Shown: positions 19,890-32,737 of the stretch, one piece after another
Numbering within the stretch: the stretch's first letter is position 1
Layout: every line of letters begins with the position of its first letter
NCBI GenBank assembly: GCA_032622095.1
Contig: CP136068.1
Span: 8,159,314 to 8,223,313, forward strand
Length of the DNA: 64,000 nt
Source of the DNA: Siphonodentalium dalli
Lineage: Eukaryota > Mollusca > Scaphopoda > Gadilida > Siphonodentaliidae
Direction: 5' to 3'
The notes under the pieces: model-generated
Seen by the model: only the letters and a program-made list of their open reading frames with translations
What the model was told of the DNA's origin: nothing
Databases searched by the model: none
Program-made: the position numbers and the translations under genes

Positions 19890-21782
19890 GATGACAATTT
19901 TATGAATGAAATGGACATGATGAAATCGACAAGCTTCTTAGTATAGTACACATCTCACTCGGATTGCACACACATGCAGCGTCAATAATATAATGGTTAA
20001 TTTAAGTAAAATACCCCCACTAGACAACAACAAACAATCCTGACTTTTGAATACTTTCAGTTTGATGTTGGTAGTTTATAGATGCGTATTCCCATCGAAT
20101 AATATTAAATTAAACATACATGCACAAGGGTTCATCGACAGAGTGGGTTCTATAGCAATTTCGTGAATAAATTAGGTCAATCATATAATACGTCAAGGCG
20201 TGTGAGAAATCTGAGATTCACAATGCATAGTTATTTTATAGGGTTAAAAAGACACATATATATCCTAACTTATGCGTGCGTTTAGCTGTGGTTCGTTAAT
20301 TACGCTGGCGTATGGTTATATTATCACTAAAGTATCACGAAATTTGACCGTATTATCACTTAATTTTAGAGTTGTCCATCTTCATCCGCAATTTTATCCG
20401 AGACCCTCCGTTTGACCACGTGTTTCTAGGAAACATACTATTACACATCTCGAGAAATAATAAACTTCAAAAATCGATAACTGATCACTCTGAGCTTTCA
20501 TGGGTGGGTTTCTCGACTCAAATCAAATATTACAGTCAGAATTACAACCACCTGCCTCTGAGTTTCAAGACGAAATGTGGGAAAAGGGCTAAGATGGTAA
20601 GACCTATAGGTCAGGGGTAAATGCTGAAAAGACAAAATAGTCTTGTCGATAACATTTTTGACCTAGACAATATTTGGACTAAGTTGGTTTTTATTCCATT
20701 TTGAATAGGAATAATAATCATATCCTCTATAACATATCCAAAATCCGATAAATTCACTTAGAGCAAAATGTTCTATTCAAAATGGCACCCATGATGACAA
20801 CTGGTATTTGAACAAATGCTGAATTTCTGTGATAGGTGGCATTAGTTGTACCAACTATCGCCAAGTTAGTCATAAAATGAAATATACACACGCAATGCTT
20901 AGTCGTAAACAATATAGTTATGTAGAATGCCTATTCCAACATGGCCATATCACACCTGTTACCCCATTTGATATTGGAATAGTTAGAAAATAGACATGAA
21001 AAATAACACCAAAACAGCGTCTTCTCTATCTGTTTCAATAGCAAAATAGGATAAAATTCGTTTACACGCCGTTCCATCGGCACAACTTTCAAATTATACA
21101 GCAGTGCGGAACATAAAGCTCACATCTTCTACTTCCATGTGATATATAGATTGTCCTGTGTTAAAACAAACATAGTCAAAACCGTTCATCAAAGTAGATA
21201 ATTAAAACAGTTCCAATGCTACGTGCGTGTGTACACACGCTCACCGCCTGTCTATCTTGTTTCCAGTTGATTTCAACATATAAACATGCAATGGACTGAT
21301 CTACGTAAATTGTGAAAAACTATATGGACACTTAGCTAGATCATATCATGAATCTCTACACCAGTTCAAATAATGTGAAAGTGTTCATGTTCAGATAGGG
21401 AAGTTTATAAACATTAAAAAAAAACAGTGCGTGACCACCCTATTATGAAATATATTATCAAGGAACAAGTATTAACAAATAAACATATATAGTCACTGCG
21501 CTCTTTGTTCAATGCTGTAAAGTTCTCCGTCAGAATATTAAAAAGTCTCCATATTTTTAACGGGTTGAATATATATGATCTCTATGGTAGCCAGAGTATA
21601 AATTTATGACATGATCTAATACTTGGCGACCCATTCCTATATTCTATAAGAAAGAAATATATTCAGCATATACGGCAAATCATGCAAATTACTAATAATT
21701 CACGCTACTGCCCAACGGCGATAACCACGCCTGCCATAAATTGCCAGACTGAATTGTAGCAGGTTAGACATCACACGCCGAT
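19890..21782. other. No gene recognised
   Basis: About 1.9 kb. The frame at 20372-20620 (82 codons) has no motif and unremarkable composition. A 16-bp palindrome GCGTGTGTACACACGC occurs near 21224. Confidence 0.35.
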
Positions 21783-22079
21783 ATGTCTGACCACAAGGAA
21801 CGACATGTTTCAAATTTGGTGGACTTACCACCAGAATTCGCTGGATTTTTCTTCAATTCGACTTGTACTTCATTGAAATCGCGACAACAAGAATACAAGT
21901 ACTTTAGTGAAGGCTACATACATTCAGTTTCAATGTTTATTTGGGACGACAAGCGCTTTATTAAGGCAAATTACCACCGAAGCATGATGACAAATTAACC
22001 TGCACATGGCGTCGATTTTGAGATAAATTGTTCGATAATTTCGGATATTCACTGTTCTTGTCAAGCTGGATATGTAACA
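21783..22079 (+). pseudogene. SWIM zinc-finger gene fragment
   Basis: The frame from ATG 21783 reads ERHVSNLVDLPPEF, then YKYFSEGYIHSVSMFIWD and IKANYHRSM, and stops at TAA after MMTN. In the same frame beyond this stop come DIHCSCQAGY, the CxC start of a SWIM zinc finger, preceded in family members by just such a 'YF.EGYIH' and 'SM' region. SWIM-type proteins of this layout are abundant in molluscs and corals and are usually transposon-associated. The premature stop and the loss of the CxH half indicate a dead or partial copy. Compare the SAP-type N-terminal fragment at 32738-33212. Confidence 0.6.
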
Positions 22080-24046
22080 CATAATAAATATTCACTGTTA
22101 TTATGATATATCTCTTCACAATAGACTCACGATCTATCAATTTATCGATGGTGTACCATACAATTTCCCTATTTCGATAAAAATTCGAGGACTTGTATGT
22201 TTTCAGCCGTTGTAGTCAGTTTTTTTGTACTTTTTCGAAAATGCACCATACTGGTATCAAAAAGTGTTCCATGTCATAATTGATTGTTTTTTTCTGGATA
22301 ACTGATTGTTTTTTCTGGTTAATGATACATATTCTAATAGATGGGCAATATTGGATCCTATACTGGACTTATGAACGTGAACGTATTGATCATATATGGA
22401 GATGGTTTTGTCACCGACCGCCTTCAACCTCTTTGACTATACTATCTATCTATACGTACGTAGCAGCCCACCATCCTTTCCGATACACCAAAGCATCTGA
22501 TATTTGTGTTTTTCTTTATTAACTCCTTAGTCACTGATTTAGAATTTGAAAATACCACGCTTATACATAAAGTGGGGGTAATGCCATAGACATAGGTTCA
22601 AATACATACGGCATATATTGCTATTTTGTGTTTATATATGTCCTAGAATAATATAGGGACTGCTTGTCGTGTGTTTGGAGCCTCTGTGTGTTGTAACTTG
22701 CAATAATTTTCCCACAATGACGTAGAGCAGACCACCATATTACCAAGAATGGCGTTATGAAACAATATATGTACAATATATAATAATCCTTTTGTTTCAG
22801 ACAAAAAGAACGCCCTTATCCCTGCCACGTTGGTGTGTATGGGATATGTAAAAAACGTGACTTATATATCTAAGGAATTAATAAAGACATTTAAATTAAA
22901 AACAAATGTTATAATAACAATTAATAATCTTCATAATTGGCACATTACGCGTATAGAACAAACATGTTTCAGTATATTGAGAAATTATTTTTCATATAAC
23001 AGTTCCCTAATATTCCGTTGGTCTGTCATAATGTTTGTGTATGTAAGTCCACGTATAAATGCCATGAATACCATTTATTCACAAAATATACCAATAAATG
23101 CTGTATAATGTACCAAATCTAACCATCACAAATCCGAAAGCTATCAGGAAGAGGCGCCCTAATCAGCCTGTATTAATCGACAACAGGTGAATTTAACAGG
23201 TGCTGTCATATACTTTGGCCATGTTAGTGTCCCTCTTTCCCCAACAAATCATCCCTTGGAGATTATAACACTATGTGGTCCATTATCTCAAATGTGTACA
23301 TAGTTTGATTTGATAGTTTTAACTAAAAAGCTTATCTAGCACTTCTTAATCCCCCATCATATTTCCATTTGTCACCTCTCTGGCTCAGCGTGACATTTCC
23401 AACCTCATAATTTACTAATCCAAAAAGCCCATAGGGCGAAGCTTTCGCATTCTGTTACTCTTATATTATTATATTGTGTCAACTTAAATGAAACCAATAC
23501 TCTTTTATACAAAACAAAATCAAAGCGACACAGAGTAAGCCGGTAAAATAAGTCTTTTTGTCTAACCGCCTGTTCGCAGAAGCGACCATTGCTCCAGGCT
23601 GAATAATTCAATTATCTCATTGGCTCACACAGCTAATTGCGGTAGGGTAAATTATTTTGGGTTGAAATTTAAATACAAATGCATCTCAACACAACTACTT
23701 ATTATACAAGTAACATTATGTTCCTTTCTGAACCCCTCCCCCAATCGCACCATAACCGTCTCTGATAATGCAGGATGACCATTCTATCATTAATTCTTGT
23801 CAACAGAGACCATTGTTCTCGCAGGGACGATAAAATTGAAACCCCTTTATCGCGTACCGAAAATTATAGATACGCCCGGAATACACCCGGAAATTGTCGG
23901 CTGTTGTCGGTGGTGCGTCATCCAAAATGGCAGGTTGGTTGTTTGGGACCCAACACTACGATTTTGTTGTATTTTTCATGACTTGAATGCGTCTTTTTGG
24001 GACATATAACTGGTCGCAGAAAGGTAGGTAGGTCATTTATCTGCCT
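22080..24046. other. No gene recognised
   Basis: About 2 kb of AT-rich sequence. The open frames at 22280, 22643, 22830, 23405, 23775 and 23797 are short, lack motifs and show no coding-like composition. Confidence 0.4.
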
Positions 24047-24122
24047 ATTTTGATAGCGGGGAAATATAAAAAGTGAATATTATTTTGTGTATTTTGGAGC
24101 GCAAACCGCCATGTGGCTTTAA
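24047..24122 (+). repeat. Dispersed repeat family D, copy 1
   Basis: TTTTGATAGCGGGGAA, then GTGTATTTTGGAGCGC, ACCGCCATGTGGCTTTAA match 58745-58830 in inverse orientation (GTATTTTGGAGCGC, ACCGCCACGTGGCTTTAA). This is a short interspersed copy, probably an element end. Confidence 0.65.
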
Positions 24123-26587
24123 TTTCAACCATAATTTGTACTTTTAATTGGATTTTAAGCGGTATTGTAAACACAACTTGACCACATTTTGTTAATTATA
24201 ATTACCTTTGCCAAATTAATATTAATTGTACCATCTGTTTGTAATAATATATATTACCTTTTTGCCAATATATATTTACGGTTTACATGATATGAGTGTA
24301 GATATAACTGCTCAGTTCACTCCATATATACATCGCGGTTGAATTGTTATTAACCCTTCTTGCCTATTTATAGCACAATCCAGTATATATCGTAATTTAT
24401 CAACTTCTTTTCCGTATGATTTAGCATAGGACTTTTAGAGTATGATCACATAATAATATCTATTCTTAGCTTCTCACACGGAACAGCGCTTGACTTAGCG
24501 GTAGTCTTGGCCACGCGGAAAAATAAAATGAGTACGCAGAGCGATAAATAACGCTTAGTATATTGTCCGTAAAAGCCAACTTGGTACCGCGAACCGTGAC
24601 TGCATGAATTGTATTATAACTGCCGTGCGTGTAGTGTTGAGGCGGTAATAAGCTGTCCCCCTTGCCGCCACGTTACCTCGATATTACCTGGGTGGCACCA
24701 CGTTAGAGGTGGTCAATTACTTTAACTATACCTGTACATGTAGCTGCAGAACATACTTATACAACGATACAGCATACCCTGCTCCTATGCACGACGAAAC
24801 GAAACACTACCGAGACTGCTAATTGTCCGAGCGCTCACGCAACTCAACATTCAGTATGGTCTTCAATACCTTTTCAATACTCATGGGAACCTTTTTGAGC
24901 TTGATTGTCACTGGAAGACTTACGACTTTAAATTTATAATTGTTAGGTACAAATAGTTTCCATTTCAACATTTGAACAAATATCCTACACATGGAATTTT
25001 GATAGCTAGAGCGTGTGCTGTCCATTTCTGATTATGTGTGCGGGATACATGTACATGCAGTGTCTATCAATTTAATCATGCCGACCGGTTTACACCTGAA
25101 ATATACTGGTATGTTTGTATTTATCGGGCTGCGAAGAAATCGGACAAACCACAATATATTGTGGTATAACAGAAACAACTATTGGGCAAATATTTAAATT
25201 GGTAGTCCCACTTCTCTTGATCAATGATCTATTTGTGTCCAGTTTATACAGTAAGCCTGAACATTTATATTAATTTGAGTTTTCATATTTTGTCGGTAAA
25301 TGTGAATTTGTAAACCATGCCATTGGAAAATATTCGATAGGAGCTAAGAAACCACCACCGACTCAGACCGCGTATCCAGGGTCGTTTTTGTTTGTGACCC
25401 CCGACCCATTTGCAGATATTTGACATGCGGTTGTTATTTGCGCTTAGCGTATGGTCATGTCAGTTCATAAATTATCAGTAGTCTCAACTGCCCCTGCTAT
25501 TTAGTAAACGTCGAACGAATTATGTATTACAACCCAAACACAATGATTTGGTGTTCCTTGGGACGTTGTTGTTTGCTCTATGATATAGCCGTAATTGTGA
25601 AATGACAATAAAATGGAAGTATTACTACTTGATATAACAAATCACTCAGCAGTTTATATATACTAAGTTAAATCAGAAGTCACACTGAACCAATATTCAT
25701 ACCTCAGAGACAATTTAAGCCACGATGTGGGTACCTAATCTTTCACATGGATATATGGGTATGATGCCTCGTTACCGGTATGTTCATACAGTGGATTCTT
25801 ACCATCATACTAACCATAATCTTAGCATCCGATAAAGAAATTCCAATAAACCATACTGAATCGTCACATTACATTTAATAGCAAATAGCGTAGTATTGCG
25901 AAAACCAAGAACCTGTTTTTTTCAGAACTCTCAGAATGTCTGGTTCCATAAATTTTCAAGTTATTTAAAGATTGCAAATGCATACATGTTAGTTTTAAAA
26001 ATAAATATAACCATTCTTATATTATCAGCAAACCAAAATACGTTCTCAGATGCAACAGCGCACATTTAAACATATCATTCAATCTGAATGCTGCGCGAGA
26101 TATTTATACTCACAATTTCGCAACGCTGTGTATCAATCTCGAAGTACAGTTCCGAAGCAAATAATTTGTAAGCAACAATGCTACCCAAACTATCCCGCTT
26201 CCCGTCGAATATAATTGATTTGCGGGGCGCTCTTAATTTCCGGTGTCCCATTGGCCGGTACATCACAAGACGAGCATGCAACTTCCTGACTGGCTGTGTA
26301 TTTGAGATCAAAACATATCGACTTGAAATGATGGTGCGCTTTTTCCGAAATTCGTTTACATACATGGTGGCCCAGATCTCATCTTGGAAATCAAATGAAT
26401 TGAATCCACCAGCACACTCTGCAGCCCGGATTCATTAGATAAACTTGACAAAGTCCATTGGTTGGCATCTACGAGAATATTTGATGTGTGTGGTGCGTCG
26501 GTACGGACGTCACAAACCGGAAACACGAACTTCACAAATATTGGAATTTTGCAACATGTCACCTCCTATGTTTATGGTTACACATAG
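24123..26587. other. No gene recognised
   Basis: About 2.5 kb. A minus-strand frame at 24819-25025 (68 codons, charged, with an internal GTAAGT) and the GC-richer stretch 26160-26560 with overlapping open frames on both strands were examined. Neither gave a motif or matched splice sites. ACCACAATATATTGTGGT near 25149 is a perfect 18-bp palindrome. Confidence 0.35.
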
Positions 26588-27195
26588 GGTTCGCGCTACC
26601 GCTTGCCAAATTTGCCAATGGCAAAAATAATTCACATTTGGCAAACAATATTTTCATTTGCCAGAGTTTTGGCAAGTCACTTTTAAATTCCTCAAGAAAG
26701 TTGAAAAACAATATTTGTCAATCAATACCATTCATTTCAGGAAACTCTTACAAAATAACTATTTGTGTGTGGTGTTTTATAAGGTTTAGAAAAAGAAAGT
26801 GAACACATCTATTACGATGCAGTTAATCTGATAGCATTATAGTATATGCCGATGGTTGGAGGGGTTACTAGTATTTAGTGTGGTGGTGGTGGTGTTTGCA
26901 TGGCTAATCCTCTTGTGGTGTGCCCTTCTGACGGGCCTACCCTTCTACCATTTTGTGCTCGGTGATTGGCTTATTGTTGCATGCTGAACCACAATATAGA
27001 TGCGAGTATAATTAATTAGTAACTAACTGCTTTTATATCGATATCAAAAGTCGTTCAAACCGCGAGTGTCGAAACATAATTCTTAAAGTTACAGCTAATG
27101 AGACTATTAGGGATTGCATTTGGCAAATGCTAAAATGATTTAGCAAAAACAATATTTAATATGGCAAATTGTTTGGCAAAAGTAAATTACGGTAT
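26588..27195. repeat. TTTGGCAAA-rich element remnants
   Basis: Clusters of TTTGCCAA/TTGGCAAA occur at 26605-26680 and again, with GCATTTGGCAAATGC, at 27115-27185. A related cluster lies at 45365-45640. They may be subterminal repeats of one DNA-transposon family. A TGG run is present at 26880. Confidence 0.4.
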
Positions 27196-29078
27196 TTCCA
27201 ACGATTTATCAGAATACTTACAAACTATTTTAGTCTAACTAATGTTCTATCAGGTATGCAATGTTAACTATATTGAAACGTATGGCTAAAATAATAAGGC
27301 AGCTGGTTGTCCTGGCTTCAAGTTCAAACAAACTTTGAAACAACTTTTTAAATATTTATGAAAATAATCACACGTTTGCTTCTATAAGATTATGGACCAC
27401 ATGGGCACGGTGCACATTATTTTAACAGCTAAATAATAGTGCAATTTACCAAAGTGATCACCTATCATTATTAATTACAGAATGATCTCAGGTTTTATAT
27501 CCGTTGTCAGTGACAGTGTTGTCGACCTGTTGACAATGACATTGCTTGAATCACAGACGAAGCCAAAAAAAGAGTTATTTTTCTACAATTTAAATATTAA
27601 AAGATTCATATAAACTGGCTGAGTACATGACAAATAGTTTATGTGACATTGCGACAGATACCCGAACCGAAAACATTACTTGCGTCCAGCATGGACTGGC
27701 GCAAGTAATTACCCACCACATGACATACACACGCGATCAACAAAGTGATACACATGCATATTTCAGTTGCATTTGTCGTAAGTGATATATTTTGTAATCA
27801 AAGACATATATTTTTGATAGATAATATTTTATTTCAAAATACAATATGTTAATACATGATACTCTAGGTGATATGATATCCACCCAGAGATTGTGTGGAG
27901 TGTTGTGGCCAATGCGGTGGTCTACCGACACCCATGAATGTGACAGAATACAATCAATAATGGCTTAATAAATAATATAACTATTTCACTTTCATTTCAC
28001 ATTAAATTAATGATTTATTCCAGCGAATAAATACAGACATTTTAGATATATGGATTGAAATTGATGCACAGCGCAAAAGATGCATTTAAATATAATAACA
28101 GCTCTTGTTCTTAATAGAACATCGCATCATATGTAAATATCAGCGGGACACACCGACGTTACAATAAATTAGCTTGACCTCTTAATAATGAGCGAACCAC
28201 GGATACACGTATTACTGTGTTACAAATTACACACCACGAAGTGTTTTGTCTCCAGAATTAATATGACTTAGAAGAGAGGAATTCGCCTAGCATAGTGAAT
28301 GACTAAGTTAAAAAAGTATTCAGTGTGTGTGTCGCGTCTCAGCGCAGGCCCGCGATTTTGTCTTGGTGATTGCGGGAGATTCTGTCTGCGAGAAATCGTA
28401 GGCCCGCCATGAAACCAGACATATCTTAATTGTAATGCATACTGTAACAGTTGTTTAACGCGGACCATTGCGGGCTCAATCGCAATGGTCTGCGATGAAC
28501 ATAATCAAACAGCTGTGTGTGAAAAATGGTGAGTAAGTATTAACAATTTCCCATCTTTCTGATCTATAAGTTTAAAACGCCACATTTGTATGCCTCTCAG
28601 ACATATTCTTGGAAAACAATTGTGTGTGGTATAATTCGTGTAACTAATATGGAATATTGTCGGAATTTAATGTGAAATAAATTGGAAACTAGTAGAAACA
28701 AAACAAATTTTTATGTTGCTATAAAACGGCTCGCAGTTCTCAGCTCAAGTATTGAGTGGCTAATTATCTAAGGACGGATAGACACTGTCTTGTATGTAAT
28801 GCTTGTATGTAAATTACATGTATTTCACATGGTCACAACAATCATTGATATAATTAATCACTGTGTGCGAGACAAGTAGTTACAAGAAAACTATAGTCAG
28901 AAATGGTAACGCCACCAAGATCATACTATTATCCATAAATATAAATTATAATATAATTATAATATAAACTAGCTTTCAAATTCCATGTGGGAAATTTGGA
29001 TACTTCCATATACCACGTTTCCCAGTTTCTCGTGTTATACATACATTCTTCAAGCTGTCTCGCTTTTTATGACACTGG
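27196..29078. other. No gene recognised
   Basis: About 1.9 kb of AT-rich sequence; no frames or repeats of note. Confidence 0.4.
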
Positions 29079-29112
29079 CTGGTGGGCCCGACTTTGTCCG
29101 GGCTGTTCCCAT
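29079..29112 (-). mobile_element. Degenerate Helitron-like 3' terminus
   Basis: On the minus strand, AGCCCGGACAAAGTCGGGCC followed by CACCAGCCAGT closely matches the hairpin and CTAG|T end of the elements at 10427 and 11107; here CTAG reads CCAG. The body would lie at higher coordinates, overlapping the inverted-repeat complex, but no 5' TC end could be placed. Confidence 0.5.
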
Positions 29113-29159
29113 CTGCTTTCCGGCGAAAGGCGCGATTTGGCCTTGAATTGACTATAATA

Positions 29160-29556
29160 TTCTCGCCAGAAGGACTCCTTAAAGTTATGAATAAGATGAA
29201 GAATATTTATTTGATGTTATTTAACAAGTCAATCAAATAATATTATTCATTAGTTAGTTGTGAATAAGATGAAGAATATTTATTAGATGTTATTTAACAA
29301 GTCAATCAAATAATATTATTTGACTTGTTAAATAACATCTAATAAATATTCTTCATCTTATTCACAACTTTAAGGAGTCCTTCTGGCACACGAGAATATT
29401 TATCAAGTCAATCAAATAATATTGTTATTCATTAGTTAGCGCTAATATAGGCGCTAACTAATGAATAATATTATTTGATTGACTTGTTAAATAACATCCA
29501 ATAAATATTCTTCATCTTATTCACAACTTTAAGGAGTCCTTCTGGCACACGAGAAT
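29160..29556. repeat. Complex of long inverted repeats
   Basis: The left arm, from CTCGCCAGAAGGACTCC through GAATAAGATGAAGAATATTT to ATTCATTAGTTAG (29160-29258), is complementary to 29437-29556. Between them is a second palindrome (29258-29369, arms about 55 bp, one 4-base interruption) followed by its own right-hand end (to 29397). The pattern fits a long-TIR MITE that has partly duplicated or received a second copy of itself. Confidence 0.75.
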
Positions 29557-29778
29557 GTCTAATTATCGCCGTTTGATTTACACCAAGTGAACTCGGCGCA
29601 TATATAATTGATAGAACAGACCTCTATTATGATGATCGTGTCGTTATTTGTTTAAAATACGTATCAATTGACATATATGCTCCCGTTCCCTCATTAAAAT
29701 CAACATATTTCGCCCATTTTATGGGACCTCCGCGATTTAATTTGGGTGATCAGGATACCCGCGTAGCAATCTCCGGGA

Positions 29779-29781
<3 letters not shown>
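29557..29781. other. Flank of the inverted-repeat complex
   Basis: TTATCGCCGTTTGATTT, then TCAATTGACATATA, TTAAAATC and TCGCCCATTTTA recur in the same order after the third repeat arm (29942-30030), so flank and arm were duplicated together. Confidence 0.5.

Positions 29782-29833
<52 letters not shown>
29782..29833. repeat. (TA)n microsatellite
   Basis: About 26 uninterrupted TA units, ending at the start of the third inverted-repeat arm. Confidence 0.95.
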
Positions 29834-29835
<2 letters not shown>

Positions 29836-30060
29836 TGCTAACTAATGAATAATATTATTTGATTGACTTAATAAATAACATCTAATAAATATTCTTCATC
29901 TTATTCACAACTGTATGGGGTCCTTCTGGCACACGAGAATATTTATCGCCGTTTGATTTGCACCATCAATTGACATATACGCACCGCTCCCTAATTAAAA
30001 TCTACATATATCGCCCATTTTAGGGCTCTCCGCGAATTCGGGGACTTCCGCAAAGTGATC
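29834..30060 (+). repeat. Third arm of the inverted-repeat family with duplicated flank
   Basis: GGTGCTAACTAATGAATAAT through TTCTTCATCTTATTCACAAC to CCTTCTGGCACACGAGAAT repeats the arm seen at 29437-29556. Downstream sequence repeats 29557-29781 in shortened form. Confidence 0.75.
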
Positions 30061-30658
30061 TCCGCAAATAGGGACCTACTGCAAATCGTCGCACCCAATG
30101 CAATTTGTAAATAAATACGATTGACATGCGTTTTAACGAGGTGAGCTTTAATTAAATGAAAGAAGCAATGCTATATAAACTATTCAGCCAATGTGTCATA
30201 TATCTGTGTCAACTGAGGTCGCTTTGCGTGGTAAAATGAAAAGTGAAAGTGAACATTCGGAGAATCCTATTGAAAATGAAAGTACAATTTTGGGAATTCC
30301 GCGGCAGATTCAGAGAAACTATACTATTGAAAGTAAATGTCCGATTCCTGGAATTCTATCAGATTTCGCGACTCTGCTCGTTTTCGTAGGTTATATAGGA
30401 CATATATGACCACGAAAACGAGTCGAGTCACGATACATGCATCGGTACAAGCACATTGTGTACACGATACAATTTTGAGAAGATGACCAGAAATTAAAAG
30501 ATCGCGATTACTCCAACAGAACAGGCATGCGCACTCTAATTATGTTTTACCCATAATTCACTTCACTACCCCAGGGGCTCCCAATCGGTTATACGTTATT
30601 TTCAGGCTATCGGTTAATTGAATACTATTTCCTTTCTACTAAACTAAACGAGACTACA
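30061..30658. other. No gene recognised; one hairpin
   Basis: A 72-codon frame at 30191 ends inside an inverted repeat. CTCGTTTTCGT at about 30377 and ACGAAAACGAG at about 30412 are perfect 11-bp arms around a TA-rich loop. No coding call is made. Confidence 0.4.
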
Positions 30659-30880
30659 TAATTACCCATAATCCAATCTCCCATTGGACCAGGTTTCATT
30701 ATTATATTTTCAAGAACATATTACACCGGTGGCGTTAAGTGTACAATTTCAGCCTGTACGTGACTCTATCGTTACGATTGTGTCAGGTACGAGAATACCT
30801 AATTACCCATAATGCAATCGCCCAGTGGACCAGCTGTTATTATATTTTCAAAAACATATTACACCGGTGGCGTTAATAAG
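30659..30880 (+). repeat. ~141-bp tandem duplication
   Basis: TAATTACCCATAAT, CCAATCTCCCATTGGACCAG, TATTATATTTTCAA and ACATATTACACCGGTGGCGT at 30659-30737 recur at 30800-30874 with few changes. Confidence 0.8.
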
Positions 30881-31979
30881 CGAGTGTCAAACTGACTGCT
30901 ACCAGGAAATGTTAGGCCAGTTATAAATATGTCATCCCTCACAAATAACCGAAATGATTATGTCTGATATCTGGCGTTTTGTTAATGCATGAACACGAGC
31001 GTCATTTGAAAAGGGTGTGGTGGAATATACCTGGAACTGGAATAACTTATATACAGAGTGCTTCCCATGTTAAGAGAAGATGCATTCATGCGACTTGTAT
31101 GCCATGTCTAAAGATGTGCATGTCGTGCACGTTCATTAATCTGAACGACGAGTCAAAGTCAAGATGAGGACATTAGATTTGATCGATTATGCCATGTCTG
31201 ACCTCAATTTTTAACAACATACTGGTAGTTTGAAAATTTTCGGATATTTTGAGGGAGAGCTCAAGTGATAACATTTAATTAAAACGTTGAGTTAAAAAGA
31301 ATGACCACGTTTGTTCAGCCACTATTCCAGAATAACATCTCTTTTCTCAAGACAAAGGTTGAACATATTCATATATGTCACAACTAAACATATACAGGCT
31401 TGAATTAAAACATTTTGGACCATTCCGCATCATTGTGGGTGTCATGAAACATCCAATAGCTAATTGACTTAAGTATCAGTTGAACTAATCTGGGCAAGAT
31501 GTTACAATGTAACATTTGTTTTACTTAAATGGTCCAGCGTTAGCCCCACCCCCATCGGTGAAATCTGCAATGGTAGCTTCCGTGATCATGTAGTGGATGA
31601 TCATATTATCATATATAGCCCTATGCGTCAGATAAATCATGCGCCACCACTTATGTAAACATAAAGATAGGCATGTTGGTGATACAGAACGTACACCATA
31701 TTGGTTATCGCGCAATAATTGTAACCGATCTGGAAACTCCAGGTTAACAGCTCCCTGCGTATACGGATTGCATGCATGTGTGTATCCACCATAATATGGT
31801 CATTACATATCGTAACCTTTTAAAACGACAAAAGATACGATGTCATTATACGAATGGCATTGTGTTGGGGATAAATAAGTGTTTGTAGCCGCAGTGTCAT
31901 GTATGTCATTGAGGGTATGGTTATAAATGTAACACAATTAAACCACATACACATTTTGTTATATTAACGGAATCTCTAA
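30881..31979. other. No gene recognised
   Basis: About 1.1 kb. Frames at 30979 and 31521 show no motif. Confidence 0.4.
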
Positions 31980-32370
31980 ATACCTACAGACATATTATGT
32001 ACTTGTTCGGGTGCGTGAAACTGATATGTTAGTATTCAGGTGCTACGACAATTTGAGGAATGTAGCATTCTACTAACACAACCGAAAATCTGAAGCAAAT
32101 CGACCATACCACTCCATAGAAAACATTGTCTCAACTACGCTAAATTGTAAATATTTACTACTAGAATCGGGACGCTTCTATCGGCGATAATCTAACGAAA
32201 ACGAGTTCGCCATCGGAGGTCACTGCATTTAATTAATTCATAAGAATGATGGTGTGTGTTGTCAATTTAGATATAATATTTGTAAAAGTAACTGCTTTGA
32301 AAAATATTATTCTACATTTCTATTTGATCACCCAACCGGAGTGTTTCACATCACTTTAATATGCGCTCGC
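31980..32370 (-). repeat. Dispersed repeat family A, copy 2
   Basis: Inverse copy of 1180-1562 (see that entry). The match runs from GACATATTATGTAC to GAGTGTTTCACATCACTTTAA on this strand, after which similarity is lost. Confidence 0.8.
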
Positions 32371-32737
32371 GCATATAAAGGTCTGATCCCATCTGGCGTC
32401 GCGGCGACAGTAAGGTGTTTGTCGCTCAATTTGCATGGAGCCAATTACCTTCGCCAATCAACCGCATCCTCTTGAAGGCCAATTTCACTTGGCAGACGCC
32501 TCGACTATCTATAACAGTTGTTCTCATAACAACATGACAGTGAAGCTAATTAACGAAGTCTTGAACGAATTGAACGAAGAATTCCTAACAGGGACGTAGC
32601 TATGTTGTTGTAATGGTGACATTTCCAACTGCACCCGTTAGACCAGGCCGAAATGTCCAAGTGAAAGCGGTTTCATTTGCACCCGACCAAATAGTTTCCG
32701 TCTGGTACCAGAAACATTCCAAATGTTGGGAATTTAT
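32371..32737. other. No gene recognised
   Basis: About 370 bp between the repeat and the SAP-type fragment; nothing identified. Confidence 0.35.

Noticed and set aside
26075-26562. Long open frames on both strands in a GC-richer patch
   Set aside because: No motif, no matched splice sites, and both strands are open, as expected from local composition.
29834-29942. Independent MITE copy after the (TA) tract
   Set aside because: Arm and flank both repeat 29437-29781, so it is better explained as a duplication of the neighbouring complex.
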